DNA from: an uncultured Flavobacteriales bacterium
Lineage (GTDB): Bacteria > Bacteroidota > Bacteroidia > Flavobacteriales_D > Sanyastnellaceae
Direction: 5' to 3'
DNA: 64,000 nucleotides
Assembly (NCBI GenBank): GCA_937974555.1
Contig: CALJKR010000049.1
Location: 1-64,000, forward strand
Shown here piece by piece: positions 1 to 8,271 of this stretch; position 1 is the stretch's first letter, and each line of letters opens with the position of its first letter. Under the pieces are notes generated by a model. That model was not told where the DNA came from. It was given only the letters and a program-made list of their open reading frames with translations, and searched no databases. A program made the translations under genes and the position numbers.

Positions 1-55
1 TACCGTATACCGAAGCAAATCCAACAAAAGACCAGAAATATACCTTTTCCAATGC
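1..55 (+). repeat. 55-bp exact direct repeat, left copy
   Basis: Bases 1-55 are identical to 13260-13314 in the same orientation and diverge immediately after base 55. The repeat lies inside coding sequence for ALEKVYFWSFVGFASVYG on the minus strand. The copies are 13,259 bp apart. Because the left copy starts exactly at base 1, the true repeat could extend further left. A length of exactly 55 also equals a k-mer size commonly used by de Bruijn assemblers, so an assembly-graph overlap is a serious alternative to a biological att repeat. Confidence 0.9.
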
Positions 56-331
56 ACCCACCGCTGTTTCCTTTTCATCATCCCTACGTTTTTTGATTCC
101 AGAAAGAATTCCTCCCACAGGGAAAACCATCCAACTAAAGTTGCCCACTACTCCACTCCATTCCGAAAAATAATGCATTGACAAAAAATGTAAACCAAAA
201 TAAATAGCAAGTACCATCCCCCAAAGGATATAATAAAAACTAGCACCCGTCTTTTGGCTTCTGGTATGCTGCAAGGCAGCCTCTATTGTATGAATAGATT
301 GACCAATATTGAATTCGTTATTTGTTTTCAT
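1..331 (-). CDS. N-terminal part of a multi-helix membrane protein, cut by the window edge
   Basis: Reading from the ATG at 331 down to base 1 gives about 110 residues without a stop. A short soluble start (MKTNNEFNIGQSIHTIEAAL) is followed by two hydrophobic helices and a basic loop (GIKKRRDDEKE). The last 18 residues (ALEKVYFWSFVGFASVYG) are identical, base for base, to the middle of the protein at 13006-13995. Attaching the C-terminal part encoded at 13006-13259 gives a coherent protein of about 194 residues with roughly six helices. Such proteins are commonly paired with a small winged-helix regulator in Bacteroidota, like the one at 12720-13013. Function unknown. Truncation at base 1 is certain. 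Confidence 0.7.
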   Translation of the reverse strand, partial: MKTNNEFNIGQSIHTIEAALQHTRSQKTGASFYYILWGMVLAIYFGLHFLSMHYFSEWSGVVGNFSWMVFPVGGILSGIKKRRDDEKETAVGALEKVYFWSFVGFASVYG

Positions 332-458
332 TTCATTGCAAATATAAACTGGTTAATATTATTAACCAAATTGAAATAGAATAAATGTCTCTTGTAAAAC
401 CATCTAAAAACACAACACAATAAAAAATACAAAAGCGACATACACACTACAACATACA

Positions 459-704
459 TTGGGAATAATCGATGCTCCCAACAACCAACGAAAAGAATGT
501 ACGATTTCAAAAAACCAGAGTCACACCTTTGCAACAGCAGTAACCTTAACCAATGGTGTTCCAATTGAATCGGTAAGCAAAATGCTTGGACACAGAAACA
601 TCAAAAGCACACAGCACTATGCACGAGTTGTAGACCAGAAGGTCGGTGAAGACATGGAGCGATTAGCGCTCAAATTAGAATCTAAGTTGGCGAAAGTGAG
701 CTAA
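459..704 (+). pseudogene. Tyrosine recombinase (integrase), C-terminal remnant
   Basis: The last ~65 residues match the C-terminus of Bacteroidota conjugative-transposon integrases: HTFATAVTLTNG, then VSKMLGHRN, then the catalytic-tyrosine segment STQHYARVVD and a lysine/glutamate-rich tail. The HxxR histidine context and the active Tyr are recognisable. The residue before HTF is Ser rather than the usual Arg, and everything upstream (SAM-like domain, first catalytic Arg, Lys) is missing: the ~110 bases before 459 are AT-rich and non-coding. A family member is normally around 400 residues, so this is a dead fragment marking a former mobile element. A terminator follows at 761-788. Confidence 0.8.
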
Positions 705-760
705 CAGCTCTTTTCGTTTCCTGACATGACTAAAATGCCGTCTAATGACGCGATAAGGGT

Positions 761-788
761 AAAGGGAGAATGCATGTTCTCCCTTTTT
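761..788 (+). terminator. Rho-independent terminator after the integrase remnant
   Basis: A perfect 10-bp stem (AAAGGGAGAA / TTCTCCCTTT) with the 6-base loop TGCATG is followed by a T run. It sits between the integrase stump and the DUF4248 gene and would stop transcription in the + direction. Confidence 0.7.
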
Positions 789-807
789 CATTTCTGAACT
801 TTGCAAT

Positions 808-1029
808 ATGGAAGAGACTTTTAAAATCAGGGCTTACGGATACAGTGAATTGGCACAGTTGTATTTTCCGCATATCACGAAGAAAAGTGCGAGTGTGCAG
901 TTGCGCAGATGGATCTTTTTGAACAAGAAATTAGAAGCCGAATTGCTTCAGACTGGATTTAAGCCTGGGCTTAAAATCCTTACTCCATTACAAGTGAGCA
1001 TCGTTGTAAAATACTTTGGGTATCCATAG
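808..1029 (+). CDS. DUF4248 family small protein
   Basis: This 73-residue protein has the DUF4248 pattern: an N-terminal IRAYGYSELAQLYFPH, a central SASVQLRRWI, and a C-terminal LTPLQVSIVVKYFG. The family is small, of unknown function, and in Bacteroidota is often found on conjugative or integrative elements near an integrase, as here. The ATG is preceded by a GAACTTTG box about 5 bases upstream, which resembles the phylum's -7 element and would give an almost leaderless message. No catalytic residues can be proposed. Confidence 0.75.
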   Translation: MEETFKIRAYGYSELAQLYFPHITKKSASVQLRRWIFLNKKLEAELLQTGFKPGLKILTPLQVSIVVKYFGYP

Positions 1030-1088
1030 AACTACTGTATTTCGGAATTTATAATTTGTTTTCCAGAAATTTGATTAGTTTTGTGACA

Positions 1089-1388
1089 TTGAAATTTTTG
1101 GCTTTCATATTGTCATTTTATGTGTTCGCACTTGCTATTCGGCCTTGTGACCACCAACATGCTTCTGATTCTCTCAAATCAATTGAACATTCTGATAGCG
1201 ACAAGAATGCCGACTCAGACTGTTCTCCTTTTTGCGTTTGTGCTTGTTCAGGTACGGTGGACCTCACTAGAGTCTATCAATTTGTTTTGCCTAAAACTGA
1301 GATAATTCCTACAGTTTTGAATTTCCCATTTTCTGAAAATCTTCATGGGGACTTCATGCCTTCTTTTTGGCAACCTCCCAAGTTATAA
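1089..1388 (+). CDS. DUF6660-like small exported protein preceding the efflux genes
   Basis: A hydrophobic N-terminal helix (LKFLAFILSFYVFALAI) is followed by a polar stretch with His/Asp/Ser and the cysteine cluster CSPFCVCACSG, then a C-terminal segment ending in PSFWQPPKL. Small cysteine-rich proteins of this shape occur directly upstream of CusA/CzcA genes in Bacteroidota (DUF6660-type, from memory). No ATG fits. I chose the TTG at 1089 because it gives the expected MKFLAFILS-like start. GTG 1083 and TTG 1056 are alternatives. The cysteines suggest metal sensing or binding outside the cytoplasm, which is inference. Confidence 0.6.
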   Translation: MKFLAFILSFYVFALAIRPCDHQHASDSLKSIEHSDSDKNADSDCSPFCVCACSGTVDLTRVYQFVLPKTEIIPTVLNFPFSENLHGDFMPSFWQPPKL

Positions 1389-1507
1389 TCTTATGAAAAG
1401 GCCTGTATCAGGCTAGTGTAGCCCAAACCAATAGCTGGTTAGGCTTAATTGTTAATTCATTCACACTGGGAAAATTTCCAATGTGTTTTCTATTAATTCA
1501 TTCGATT

Positions 1508-4500
1508 ATGTTCAATAGAATAATTTCATTTTCCATACATAACAAGTTTATTGTTGGTATGATGACATTGGGAATTGTTGTTTACGGGCTGTATTCGTTT
1601 AAGCAACTGCCCATAGACGCCGTTCCCGATATTACCAATAACCAGGTGCAGATTTTTACACTGACACCTACTCTTGCCACGCAGGAAGTCGAACAACTTG
1701 TTAGCGCCCCCATTGAGCGCTCACTCGCCTCCCTTCCTGACGTGGAAGAAATCAGAAGTATATCACGATTTGGCCTTAGTGTGGTCACTATCGTTTTTAA
1801 AGAAAAAGTCGATATTTACTTCGCTCGTCAACTCGTGCGTGAAAGGATTGATGAAGCCAAGCAGAATATCCCAGAAGGTGTCGGAACACCAGAGCTATCG
1901 CCTGTCAGTACAGGTCTTGGTGAGGTTTACCAATATCTCGTGGAAGCCGATAGCGCCCATCGAGGACAGTTTGACGCCATGAAATTGCGAGAAATCCAGG
2001 ATTGGATTGTTGCAAGACAAATCCTTGGAACTCCTGGAGTTGCGGAAGTCAATAGTTTTGGCGGTCTATCCAAGCAATATGAAGTCTCTATCGACCCGGT
2101 TCGCTTGCAAAGCAAGAGCCTTACGATTTCAGATGTGTTTTCAGCATTGCAAAACAATAATGAAAATACCGGTGGCGGCTATATCGATAAAAAGCCGAAT
2201 GCCTATTTTATTAGAGGCTTAGGTCTTATCAAATCGCTTGATGATGTCAGCAACATTTTCGTGAAAAATATAGGGGGCGTCCCTGTCTATATCCGAGATG
2301 TGGCACAGGTGCAGTTTGGCAGCGGCACACGCTACGGTGCTATGACCGCTGATGGAAATGGTGAAGTAGTTGGCGGCATTGTGATGATGCTGAAGGGCTA
2401 TAACAGCGCCCAGGTGGTCAGTGACATCAAGGAGAAGCTACCGACGATTCAGAAATCGTTACCGGAAGGGGTAATCGTAAAAGCCTTTCTCGATAGGACA
2501 AACCTTGTCAATCGCGCGATCAGCACCGTTCAAAAGAATCTCATCGAAGGGGCACTCATCGTCATTTTTGTCCTCATTTTGTTTCTCGGAAATCTACGCG
2601 CCGGATTGGTAGTAGCAAGCGTCATTCCGCTATCGCTTTTGTTTGCCATTATCATGATGAACCTCTTTAAAGTGAGCGGTAATCTCATGTCTCTTGGTGC
2701 AATTGATTTCGGATTGATTGTCGATGGTGCGGTTATTATTGTCGAGGCCACTATGCATTTCCTTGTTGTGAAACACATGGGCAAGAAACTTTCTCGTAAA
2801 GAGATGAACGAAGCTGTTTTCGAAAGCGCTTCGAAAATCAGAAGTGCCGCAGCGTTCGGCGAAATCATCATCCTGATTGTTTATCTACCCATCCTTACGC
2901 TTGTTGGTATTGAAGGAAAAATGTTTGGCCCTATGGCGCAAACCGTCGGCTTTGCCATTATCGGCGCCCTTCTCCTTTCATTGACTTACGTTCCGATGAT
3001 GAGCGCTTTGTTTTTATCGCGCAACATCAAACCACATAAATCGATTAGCGACCGAATGATGGAATTCTTTCAACGTTCATACGCGCCAATTATCGCCTGG
3101 TCATTGAAGCGAAAAATATCGATTGTCGTCACATCGGTCGTGCTGTTTATCGGATCGGTCATCCTATTTTCGCGAATGGGTGGCGAGTTTATTCCTACAC
3201 TGGAAGAAGGCGATTTCGCATTTCATAGCATTCTCCCGCAAGGCTCATCAATTAACGAGAGTATTGAAAATAACGCGCGTGTAGAAAAAATTCTGTTAGG
3301 CTTTCCTGAAGTAAAACGCGTCGTTGCGAAAAGCGGAGCACCCGATATACCGACCGATCCAATGCCTCCAGAGGCTACCGACATGATGGTCATTCTAAAG
3401 GATAAAGATGAATGGACAACGGCTGAAGATAAAGAAGCCCTGATGGATACCATGGTCAAAGCATTGAAAGTGATTCCAGGTGTTTTCTATGAGGCAACGC
3501 AGCCGATACAAATGCGTTTCAATGAATTGATGACCGGAGTGAGACAAGATGTTGCCGTGAAGATTTTCGGTGAAAACTTGGATAGTCTTCTCAAATACGG
3601 GGAGCAGATCGAAAGCATTGTTCAAGGGCTAGACGGCGCAAGTGAGCCACAGCTTGAACGCGTCAATGGCTTACCACAAATTGTCATTCACTATAAGCGA
3701 GAAAATCTTGCACTTTACGCTGTAAGCATTTCGGAAGTCAATCATGTTGTAAAGGCGGCATTTGCGGGAGATGTTGCAGGACAGGTTTTTGAAAACGAAC
3801 GGCGCTTTGATCTTGTCGTTCGAATGGATAAAGACAAGCGCACTGACATCAACAATTTGCGCAAACTTCTCGTTCCTTTGCCGAGCGGTTTGCAAGTCCC
3901 GCTTGATCAATTGGCGACAATTGATATTGAACTCGGACCTGCTCAAATCTCGCGAGAGGAAGCCAAGCGACGAATCGTTGTCGGTTTCAATGTTGTTGGA
4001 CGAGACGTACAAACCGTTGTAGAAGAACTTCAAAAGAAGATCAATACTGAAGTTAAACTTCCTGCTGGATATTACGCAACCTACGGCGGCCAATTCGAGA
4101 ATTTGGTGGAAGCCAGTAATCGTTTAATGATAACCGTTCCTATCGCACTGGTTTTGATTTTCTTTTTACTGTATGCCACTTTCCAATCGGTCAAAGAAGC
4201 CTTGCTCATTTATTCCGCGATACCACTTAGCGCTATTGGCGGCGTTTTGGCACTTTGGCTGCGTGGAATGCCCTTCAGCATCAGCGCAGGAGTCGGATTC
4301 ATTGCGCTCTTTGGCGTTGCGGTTTTGAATGGTATCGTACTCATCAGCACTTTCAATGATTTGGAAAAGCAAGGCATGGGTTTATACGAACGCGTTTTAG
4401 AAGGAACTAAAATCCGGCTGCGCCCAGTATTGATGACCGCCACTGTGGCCTCGCTGGGTTTCCTGCCCATGGCATTGAGTAATAGTGCTGGAGCAGAAGT

Positions 4501-5872
4501 ACAGAAACCCTTGGCAACGGTCGTCATAGGAGGATTGCTTACAGCGACAATGTTGACACTTGTTGTGTTGCCCTCCTTGTATATTCTTTTCTCTAGCGCT
4601 AAAAGAAAGGGCAAGAAAAGAATACAGACGGTTCCATCTATTATAGTGCTTGTTGTCGGAAGCCTATGTTTTGCATCGAACATCGCCTCAGCACAATCAC
4701 CAAGAATTGTTATGCTAGATGAAGCAATTACTACTGCCTTAAACCAAAACAATTCGATAAAGGCTGCAGGTCTTCAAGTTGATTACAACAAGCAGCTTCG
4801 AGCTACCGCGGGTGATATCGGCAAGACCAATGTTCTCTTGACCTATGGGCAATTCAACAGCTTCTATAATGACAACAATATTTCGTTGAGCCAAACACTA
4901 CCATTCCCATCGAGCTTTAGACGACTAGGACAACTTTACGAAGCCATGGCACAGAATGCGCAGCTCAGCAAAGTCGCAATAGAAAACAATGTGCGCTTTG
5001 AAGTAAGGTCTGCTTATTACAGTCTTGTCTATTTAAAGGAGTATCAAAAGCTTCTGCAAAAACAGGATAGTATATATGGCCAGTTTCTGAAATCCGCTGA
5101 GTTGAAATTATCGACTGGTGAGAGCAACGAGCTGGAAAAGGCAACGGCTGCAACGAAGGTTGCAGAAGTCAAAAATTTACTTCTTCAAAATGAATCCGAT
5201 ATCCGAAGTTTCGAAGCCCGACTTCAGATGTTGCTTAATTCGCCCGATCGAGTGACAACTCCTGCGTTAACGCTCGAACCTCTTACCCTGGAGATCGCAT
5301 TTGATTCAGCAGCGCTTGCAACAAATCCTGAATTGAGGCAATTGCAACAGCGCATTCAAATGTCAGAAGCAGCGACAGCTGTTGAAAAGGCTAAACTCTT
5401 GCCGGATGTCACTGTAGGCTATTTCAATCAAAGTCTCAGAGGAACGCCAAACTATGCCAACACAAATATCATCGCAGGATCTTCTACGCGCTTTCAAGGC
5501 ATATCAGTTGGTCTTGCTATTCCAATTTGGGCGAAGCCACAATCCGCAAGGATAAAGGCATCCGCCATTCAAGAGGAATTTTCAAAAGCCGAAGCGTTGA
5601 GCTATGAAAACCAACTCGCAAGTGAATTCATCACGAGCTACAACAATTATCAAAAGAATCTTCAGACGTTGAATTTCTTTCGAAGCAACGCCCTAGCCAA
5701 TGCCCAACTCATCGCAGATAATGCAATGATGGCATACAAGGCGGGTGAGATAGGTTACTTCGAATTCACCGCCGCCTTGGAGAGGGCACTCGATATTCAA
5801 ACAGCCTATGCAGCGACGCTCAGAAATTATAACCAAACTGTTATAGACATTCAGTTTCTTACAGGTAACTAA
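1508..5872 (+). CDS. CzcA/CusA-family heavy-metal RND pump fused to a TolC-like outer membrane channel
   Basis: Inner-membrane proton-driven efflux pump joined to its own outer-membrane factor (1454 residues from ATG 1508; the upstream ATG 1481 only adds nine residues). Residues 1 to ~1025 are an RND protein: TM1, a porter domain, the TM4 motif DFGLIVDGAVIIVEA near residue 400, and a second TM bundle ending near VVLPSLYILF. That TM4 motif is of the divalent-cation (Co/Zn/Cd) type rather than the Cu/Ag type. After a basic linker and a signal-like hydrophobic stretch (about 1033-1058), the rest is a TolC-family domain with long helices (ALNQNNSIKAAGL, VRFEVRSAYYSLVYLKEY). This fusion is known in Bacteroidota. 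It is followed 12 bp later by the adaptor gene. Exact metal uncertain. Confidence 0.9.
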   Translation: MFNRIISFSIHNKFIVGMMTLGIVVYGLYSFKQLPIDAVPDITNNQVQIFTLTPTLATQEVEQLVSAPIERSLASLPDVEEIRSISRFGLSVVTIVFKEKVDIYFARQLVRERIDEAKQNIPEGVGTPELSPVSTGLGEVYQYLVEADSAHRGQFDAMKLREIQDWIVARQILGTPGVAEVNSFGGLSKQYEVSIDPVRLQSKSLTISDVFSALQNNNENTGGGYIDKKPNAYFIRGLGLIKSLDDVSNIFVKNIGGVPVYIRDVAQVQFGSGTRYGAMTADGNGEVVGGIVMMLKGYNSAQVVSDIKEKLPTIQKSLPEGVIVKAFLDRTNLVNRAISTVQKNLIEGALIVIFVLILFLGNLRAGLVVASVIPLSLLFAIIMMNLFKVSGNLMSLGAIDFGLIVDGAVIIVEATMHFLVVKHMGKKLSRKEMNEAVFESASKIRSAAAFGEIIILIVYLPILTLVGIEGKMFGPMAQTVGFAIIGALLLSLTYVPMMSALFLSRNIKPHKSISDRMMEFFQRSYAPIIAWSLKRKISIVVTSVVLFIGSVILFSRMGGEFIPTLEEGDFAFHSILPQGSSINESIENNARVEKILLGFPEVKRVVAKSGAPDIPTDPMPPEATDMMVILKDKDEWTTAEDKEALMDTMVKALKVIPGVFYEATQPIQMRFNELMTGVRQDVAVKIFGENLDSLLKYGEQIESIVQGLDGASEPQLERVNGLPQIVIHYKRENLALYAVSISEVNHVVKAAFAGDVAGQVFENERRFDLVVRMDKDKRTDINNLRKLLVPLPSGLQVPLDQLATIDIELGPAQISREEAKRRIVVGFNVVGRDVQTVVEELQKKINTEVKLPAGYYATYGGQFENLVEASNRLMITVPIALVLIFFLLYATFQSVKEALLIYSAIPLSAIGGVLALWLRGMPFSISAGVGFIALFGVAVLNGIVLISTFNDLEKQGMGLYERVLEGTKIRLRPVLMTATVASLGFLPMALSNSAGAEVQKPLATVVIGGLLTATMLTLVVLPSLYILFSSAKRKGKKRIQTVPSIIVLVVGSLCFASNIASAQSPRIVMLDEAITTALNQNNSIKAAGLQVDYNKQLRATAGDIGKTNVLLTYGQFNSFYNDNNISLSQTLPFPSSFRRLGQLYEAMAQNAQLSKVAIENNVRFEVRSAYYSLVYLKEYQKLLQKQDSIYGQFLKSAELKLSTGESNELEKATAATKVAEVKNLLLQNESDIRSFEARLQMLLNSPDRVTTPALTLEPLTLEIAFDSAALATNPELRQLQQRIQMSEAATAVEKAKLLPDVTVGYFNQSLRGTPNYANTNIIAGSSTRFQGISVGLAIPIWAKPQSARIKASAIQEEFSKAEALSYENQLASEFITSYNNYQKNLQTLNFFRSNALANAQLIADNAMMAYKAGEIGYFEFTAALERALDIQTAYAATLRNYNQTVIDIQFLTGN

Positions 5873-5884
5873 CTCAATCAAACA

Positions 5885-7156
5885 ATGAAACTCATTCAAA
5901 TTTCAATAATTGCAATTCTTCTTTATTCATGTGGTGGCGATGCGGCATCCGAAGCGGGCCATCATCATGAACATGGCGGCGGACCAGAAGGAGAAAGCGT
6001 TGTACTCAATCCGTCCCAAATGAAAACGTTGAACCTCACACTCGACAGCATAGGTCAGCGCGACCTTTCTGACGTCATCCGGCTTACTGGCTCAATTGCG
6101 GTGCCTCCGCAAGCACGCGCAGAAGTCGCCTCTCCAGCGGAGGGTCTTGTGCAGAGCATTCTCGTAAAGGAAGGAGAAACTGTCAGCAAGGGACAAACAC
6201 TTGTTACACTTGTTCATCCTTCACTACTGCAGTTGCAACAAGATTATCTCGAATCGCAATCGCGCCTGATTTTCCTGGAGGCCGATTACCAAAGACAAAA
6301 GCAGTTAAGTGAAAACAACGTTTCGGCAAAGAAAGTTTTGCAACAAGCCGAAGCTGATTACCGCGCAGCACGCACGCGTTCAACATCGATAGAAAAGCAG
6401 TTGCAATTGTTAGGCATTAACCCTTCCAGCCTTTCAGAAACCAACCTTGTTTCGAGCGTGGCTGTCAAAGCCCCAATAGGTGGTACAGTGTCACATATTT
6501 CAATATCAATGGGCAGTAGCATTCAGTTCGCCACCCCTTTGATGAATATTGTTGACAATGCCGAAGCTATCTTAGAAATAGCGGTTTTCGAACAGGATCT
6601 CTCTCTCATCAAAACTGGTCAGGAGGTTTCATTCTCACTAACAGGAACGCCGGACAAAACTTATTCGGCTAGAGTTGTGAATGTGGGAAGCAGTTTTGAA
6701 AACGAAGCCAAATCAATCAAGGTACGTGCGGACATCACAAGCGACAAATCAGGTTTGATAGACGGCATGAACGCGAATGTTTTTGTATCGCAAGGCGGAC
6801 AGCAGGTTTCTTGTGTTCCAGATGCGGCTTTAGTCAACTATCAAGGTGTCGATTTCATCTTCATCTATTCCGAGGCCATGCAACATGACTTGCTTCATGC
6901 TGGTCATTCTCATGAAGAAGAGCATCAACTCTCGGATGATCATGATCACGAACATGCCCAAGAAGAAGAAGCGGCGGAGCCGGTCGCCGGAAGTATTGCT
7001 TTCCAAAAAGTTCCTGTGAGGAAAGGCGCAAGTGCCGGAGGCTATACTGAAATCACACCTCTTCAGCAATTGCCAGATGACGCACGTATTGTCGTCAACG
7101 GCGCTTTCTATGTTCTCGCGGCCATTACCAATCAGGGCGAAGCACATTCACATTAA
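5885..7156 (+). CDS. Efflux RND periplasmic adaptor subunit (CusB/CzcB family)
   Basis: Membrane-fusion lipoprotein that links the RND pump to its outer-membrane channel. It has a lipobox (LLYSCGG, Cys16), a His-rich N-terminus (HHHEHGGG), a first lipoyl-like segment (PAEGLVQSILVKEGETVSKG), a coiled-coil hairpin around residues 115-170 and a second lipoyl half (VKAPIGGTVSHISISMGS). A late insertion near residues 335-365 is very rich in His, Asp and Glu and probably binds the exported cation. At 423 residues it is normal length for the family. It follows the pump gene by 12 bp and precedes the metal-binding lipoprotein by 25 bp, so co-transcription is likely. Confidence 0.92.
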   Translation: MKLIQISIIAILLYSCGGDAASEAGHHHEHGGGPEGESVVLNPSQMKTLNLTLDSIGQRDLSDVIRLTGSIAVPPQARAEVASPAEGLVQSILVKEGETVSKGQTLVTLVHPSLLQLQQDYLESQSRLIFLEADYQRQKQLSENNVSAKKVLQQAEADYRAARTRSTSIEKQLQLLGINPSSLSETNLVSSVAVKAPIGGTVSHISISMGSSIQFATPLMNIVDNAEAILEIAVFEQDLSLIKTGQEVSFSLTGTPDKTYSARVVNVGSSFENEAKSIKVRADITSDKSGLIDGMNANVFVSQGGQQVSCVPDAALVNYQGVDFIFIYSEAMQHDLLHAGHSHEEEHQLSDDHDHEHAQEEEAAEPVAGSIAFQKVPVRKGASAGGYTEITPLQQLPDDARIVVNGAFYVLAAITNQGEAHSH

Positions 7157-7181
7157 ATCAATTCACCTTAATTTAAATCCA

Positions 7182-7577
7182 ATGAAAAAAATCCAATTCA
7201 TTCTTGCTTTCTCCGCAGCTTTTCTCTTTTCCGCTTGCGGAAACAACGCCGCACCAACCACAGACAAGAACAATACCGAAGAGGCTGACCACGATCACGA
7301 GGGCCACAATCACGGATCAGGTGATCATGAAGGTCATGAACATGAAACCTATTACACGTGTGAGCATCACCCTGAAATCCATGAGCATTCGCTAGGGAAA
7401 TGTCCTAAATGTCAAATGGATCTCATAAAAAAAGAAGGCGAGTCTCATGATCACGAAGGTCATCAACACGAAGCTTATTATACCTGTTCTGTTCATCCTG
7501 GGGTACATGAGCATGGCGCTGGAAAATGCCCCACTTGCGGAAAGGATCTTATCAAAAAGGAAGGTGAAGGACATTGA
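7182..7577 (+). CDS. Lipoprotein with two heavy-metal-binding (HMBD, YHS-like) domains
   Basis: This 131-residue protein starts at ATG 7182 with a lipoprotein signal (AFLFSACGN). A His/Asp/Glu-rich spacer precedes two near-identical domains of about 30 residues, each built as YYTCxxHPxxHEHxxGKCPxCxxDLIKK (about residues 56-84 and 100-128). These are the small HMBD domains often attached to CusB-type adaptors in Bacteroidota. Here they form a free-standing double-domain lipoprotein, probably a periplasmic metal chaperone feeding the pump. Its reading frame is open upstream into the adaptor gene, but the lipobox fixes the start. Confidence 0.88.
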   Translation: MKKIQFILAFSAAFLFSACGNNAAPTTDKNNTEEADHDHEGHNHGSGDHEGHEHETYYTCEHHPEIHEHSLGKCPKCQMDLIKKEGESHDHEGHQHEAYYTCSVHPGVHEHGAGKCPTCGKDLIKKEGEGH

Positions 7578-7907
7578 GAGAAGCAGAAAGCTTGATTGCA
7601 GACCAATGATAACAGTTGCATAACTTTAAGTTTCATATATCAAAAATGATACGAAAAACGATACTGAGTTTTCGGATTTGTGTTGGTCTGGTCAATACCT
7701 TTACAGAAGTTTTACCAGGTGATACTTGCAGGTTCTTCCTAGCACCTCATGCTGAGCCTGGTAATTCTTTCTGCACGAATAGTTTCACCGAAATGACCTC
7801 TTACCAGTCATTCTGGAAATGAATTTTGTACGAAATAAAAAACGGTACAGCGAAATCTCGGTGCAAAGTATGGATATATGAATTAATCTTCAAAATCATA
7901 AAATCAA
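7578..7907. other. 330-bp intergenic stretch without a recognisable gene
   Basis: A 68-codon open frame at 7616-7822 shows no signal peptide, motif or family resemblance. I see no strong terminator hairpin and no structured RNA. The stretch separates the pump genes from the HMA/ATPase pair and probably carries the promoter of the latter. Confidence 0.4.
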
Positions 7908-8261
7908 ATGAAAATTTTCAAACTTCTCTTTTGGCTACTTGCCTTCAGTTTCTTCTCAATTTCTATGTCGGCTCAAAAAGTGAAAACCGCCGAACTGAAG
8001 ATTCAGACAAAAATTTATTGTAACCATTGTGGCTCTTGCGAGGATTGCAAACCGAATATCTTGACACATATCGAAGAAGTGAAAGGTGTCAAGGAGGCAT
8101 CTTTAGATATAAAAGCGATGACGATTACGATATTCTATAATCCAGAGAAAACCACACCCGATCTGATTCGAAAAGCAGTCACGCTTGCAGGATTTGAAGC
8201 GGACGGAATTCCAGCCGATCCAGCCGCATACGAAGCGTTGGATGGATGTTGCAAAAAATAA
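7908..8261 (+). CDS. Periplasmic heavy-metal-associated (HMA) domain protein, MerP-like
   Basis: This 117-residue protein has a cleavable signal peptide (AFSFFSISMSAQ), then a ferredoxin-like HMA fold: a strand with the metal site in CNHCGSCEDCKPN, a helix, the pair SLDIKAMTITIFYNP, and a second helix IRKAVTLAGFEADG. The metal loop carries four cysteines instead of the usual MxCxxC. The end (YEALDGCCKK) shares the pattern Y-x-x-L-x-x-CC with the HMA proteins at 17439 and 19299. It lies 10 bp upstream of the P-type ATPase, which itself has no HMA domain. Because this protein is exported, it would act on the periplasmic side, for example scavenging metal. Confidence 0.88.
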   Translation: MKIFKLLFWLLAFSFFSISMSAQKVKTAELKIQTKIYCNHCGSCEDCKPNILTHIEEVKGVKEASLDIKAMTITIFYNPEKTTPDLIRKAVTLAGFEADGIPADPAAYEALDGCCKK

Positions 8262-8266
8262 GGAGG
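8260..8266 (+). promoter_or_regulatory. Strong Shine-Dalgarno sequence before the P-type ATPase
   Basis: AAGGAGG lies five bases before ATG 8272, overlapping the stop of the HMA gene. Clear Shine-Dalgarno sites are uncommon in Bacteroidota. This one fixes the start at 8272 rather than the upstream ATG at 8185, which lies inside the HMA gene. Confidence 0.7.
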
Positions 8267-8271
8267 CTTCT

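Noticed and set aside
4210..4752. 180-codon minus-strand frame inside the RND pump gene
   Set aside because: Antisense shadow of a well-supported gene.
7616..7822. 68-codon frame between the HMBD lipoprotein and the HMA gene
   Set aside because: No signal peptide, motif, family resemblance or coupling to neighbours; probably chance.
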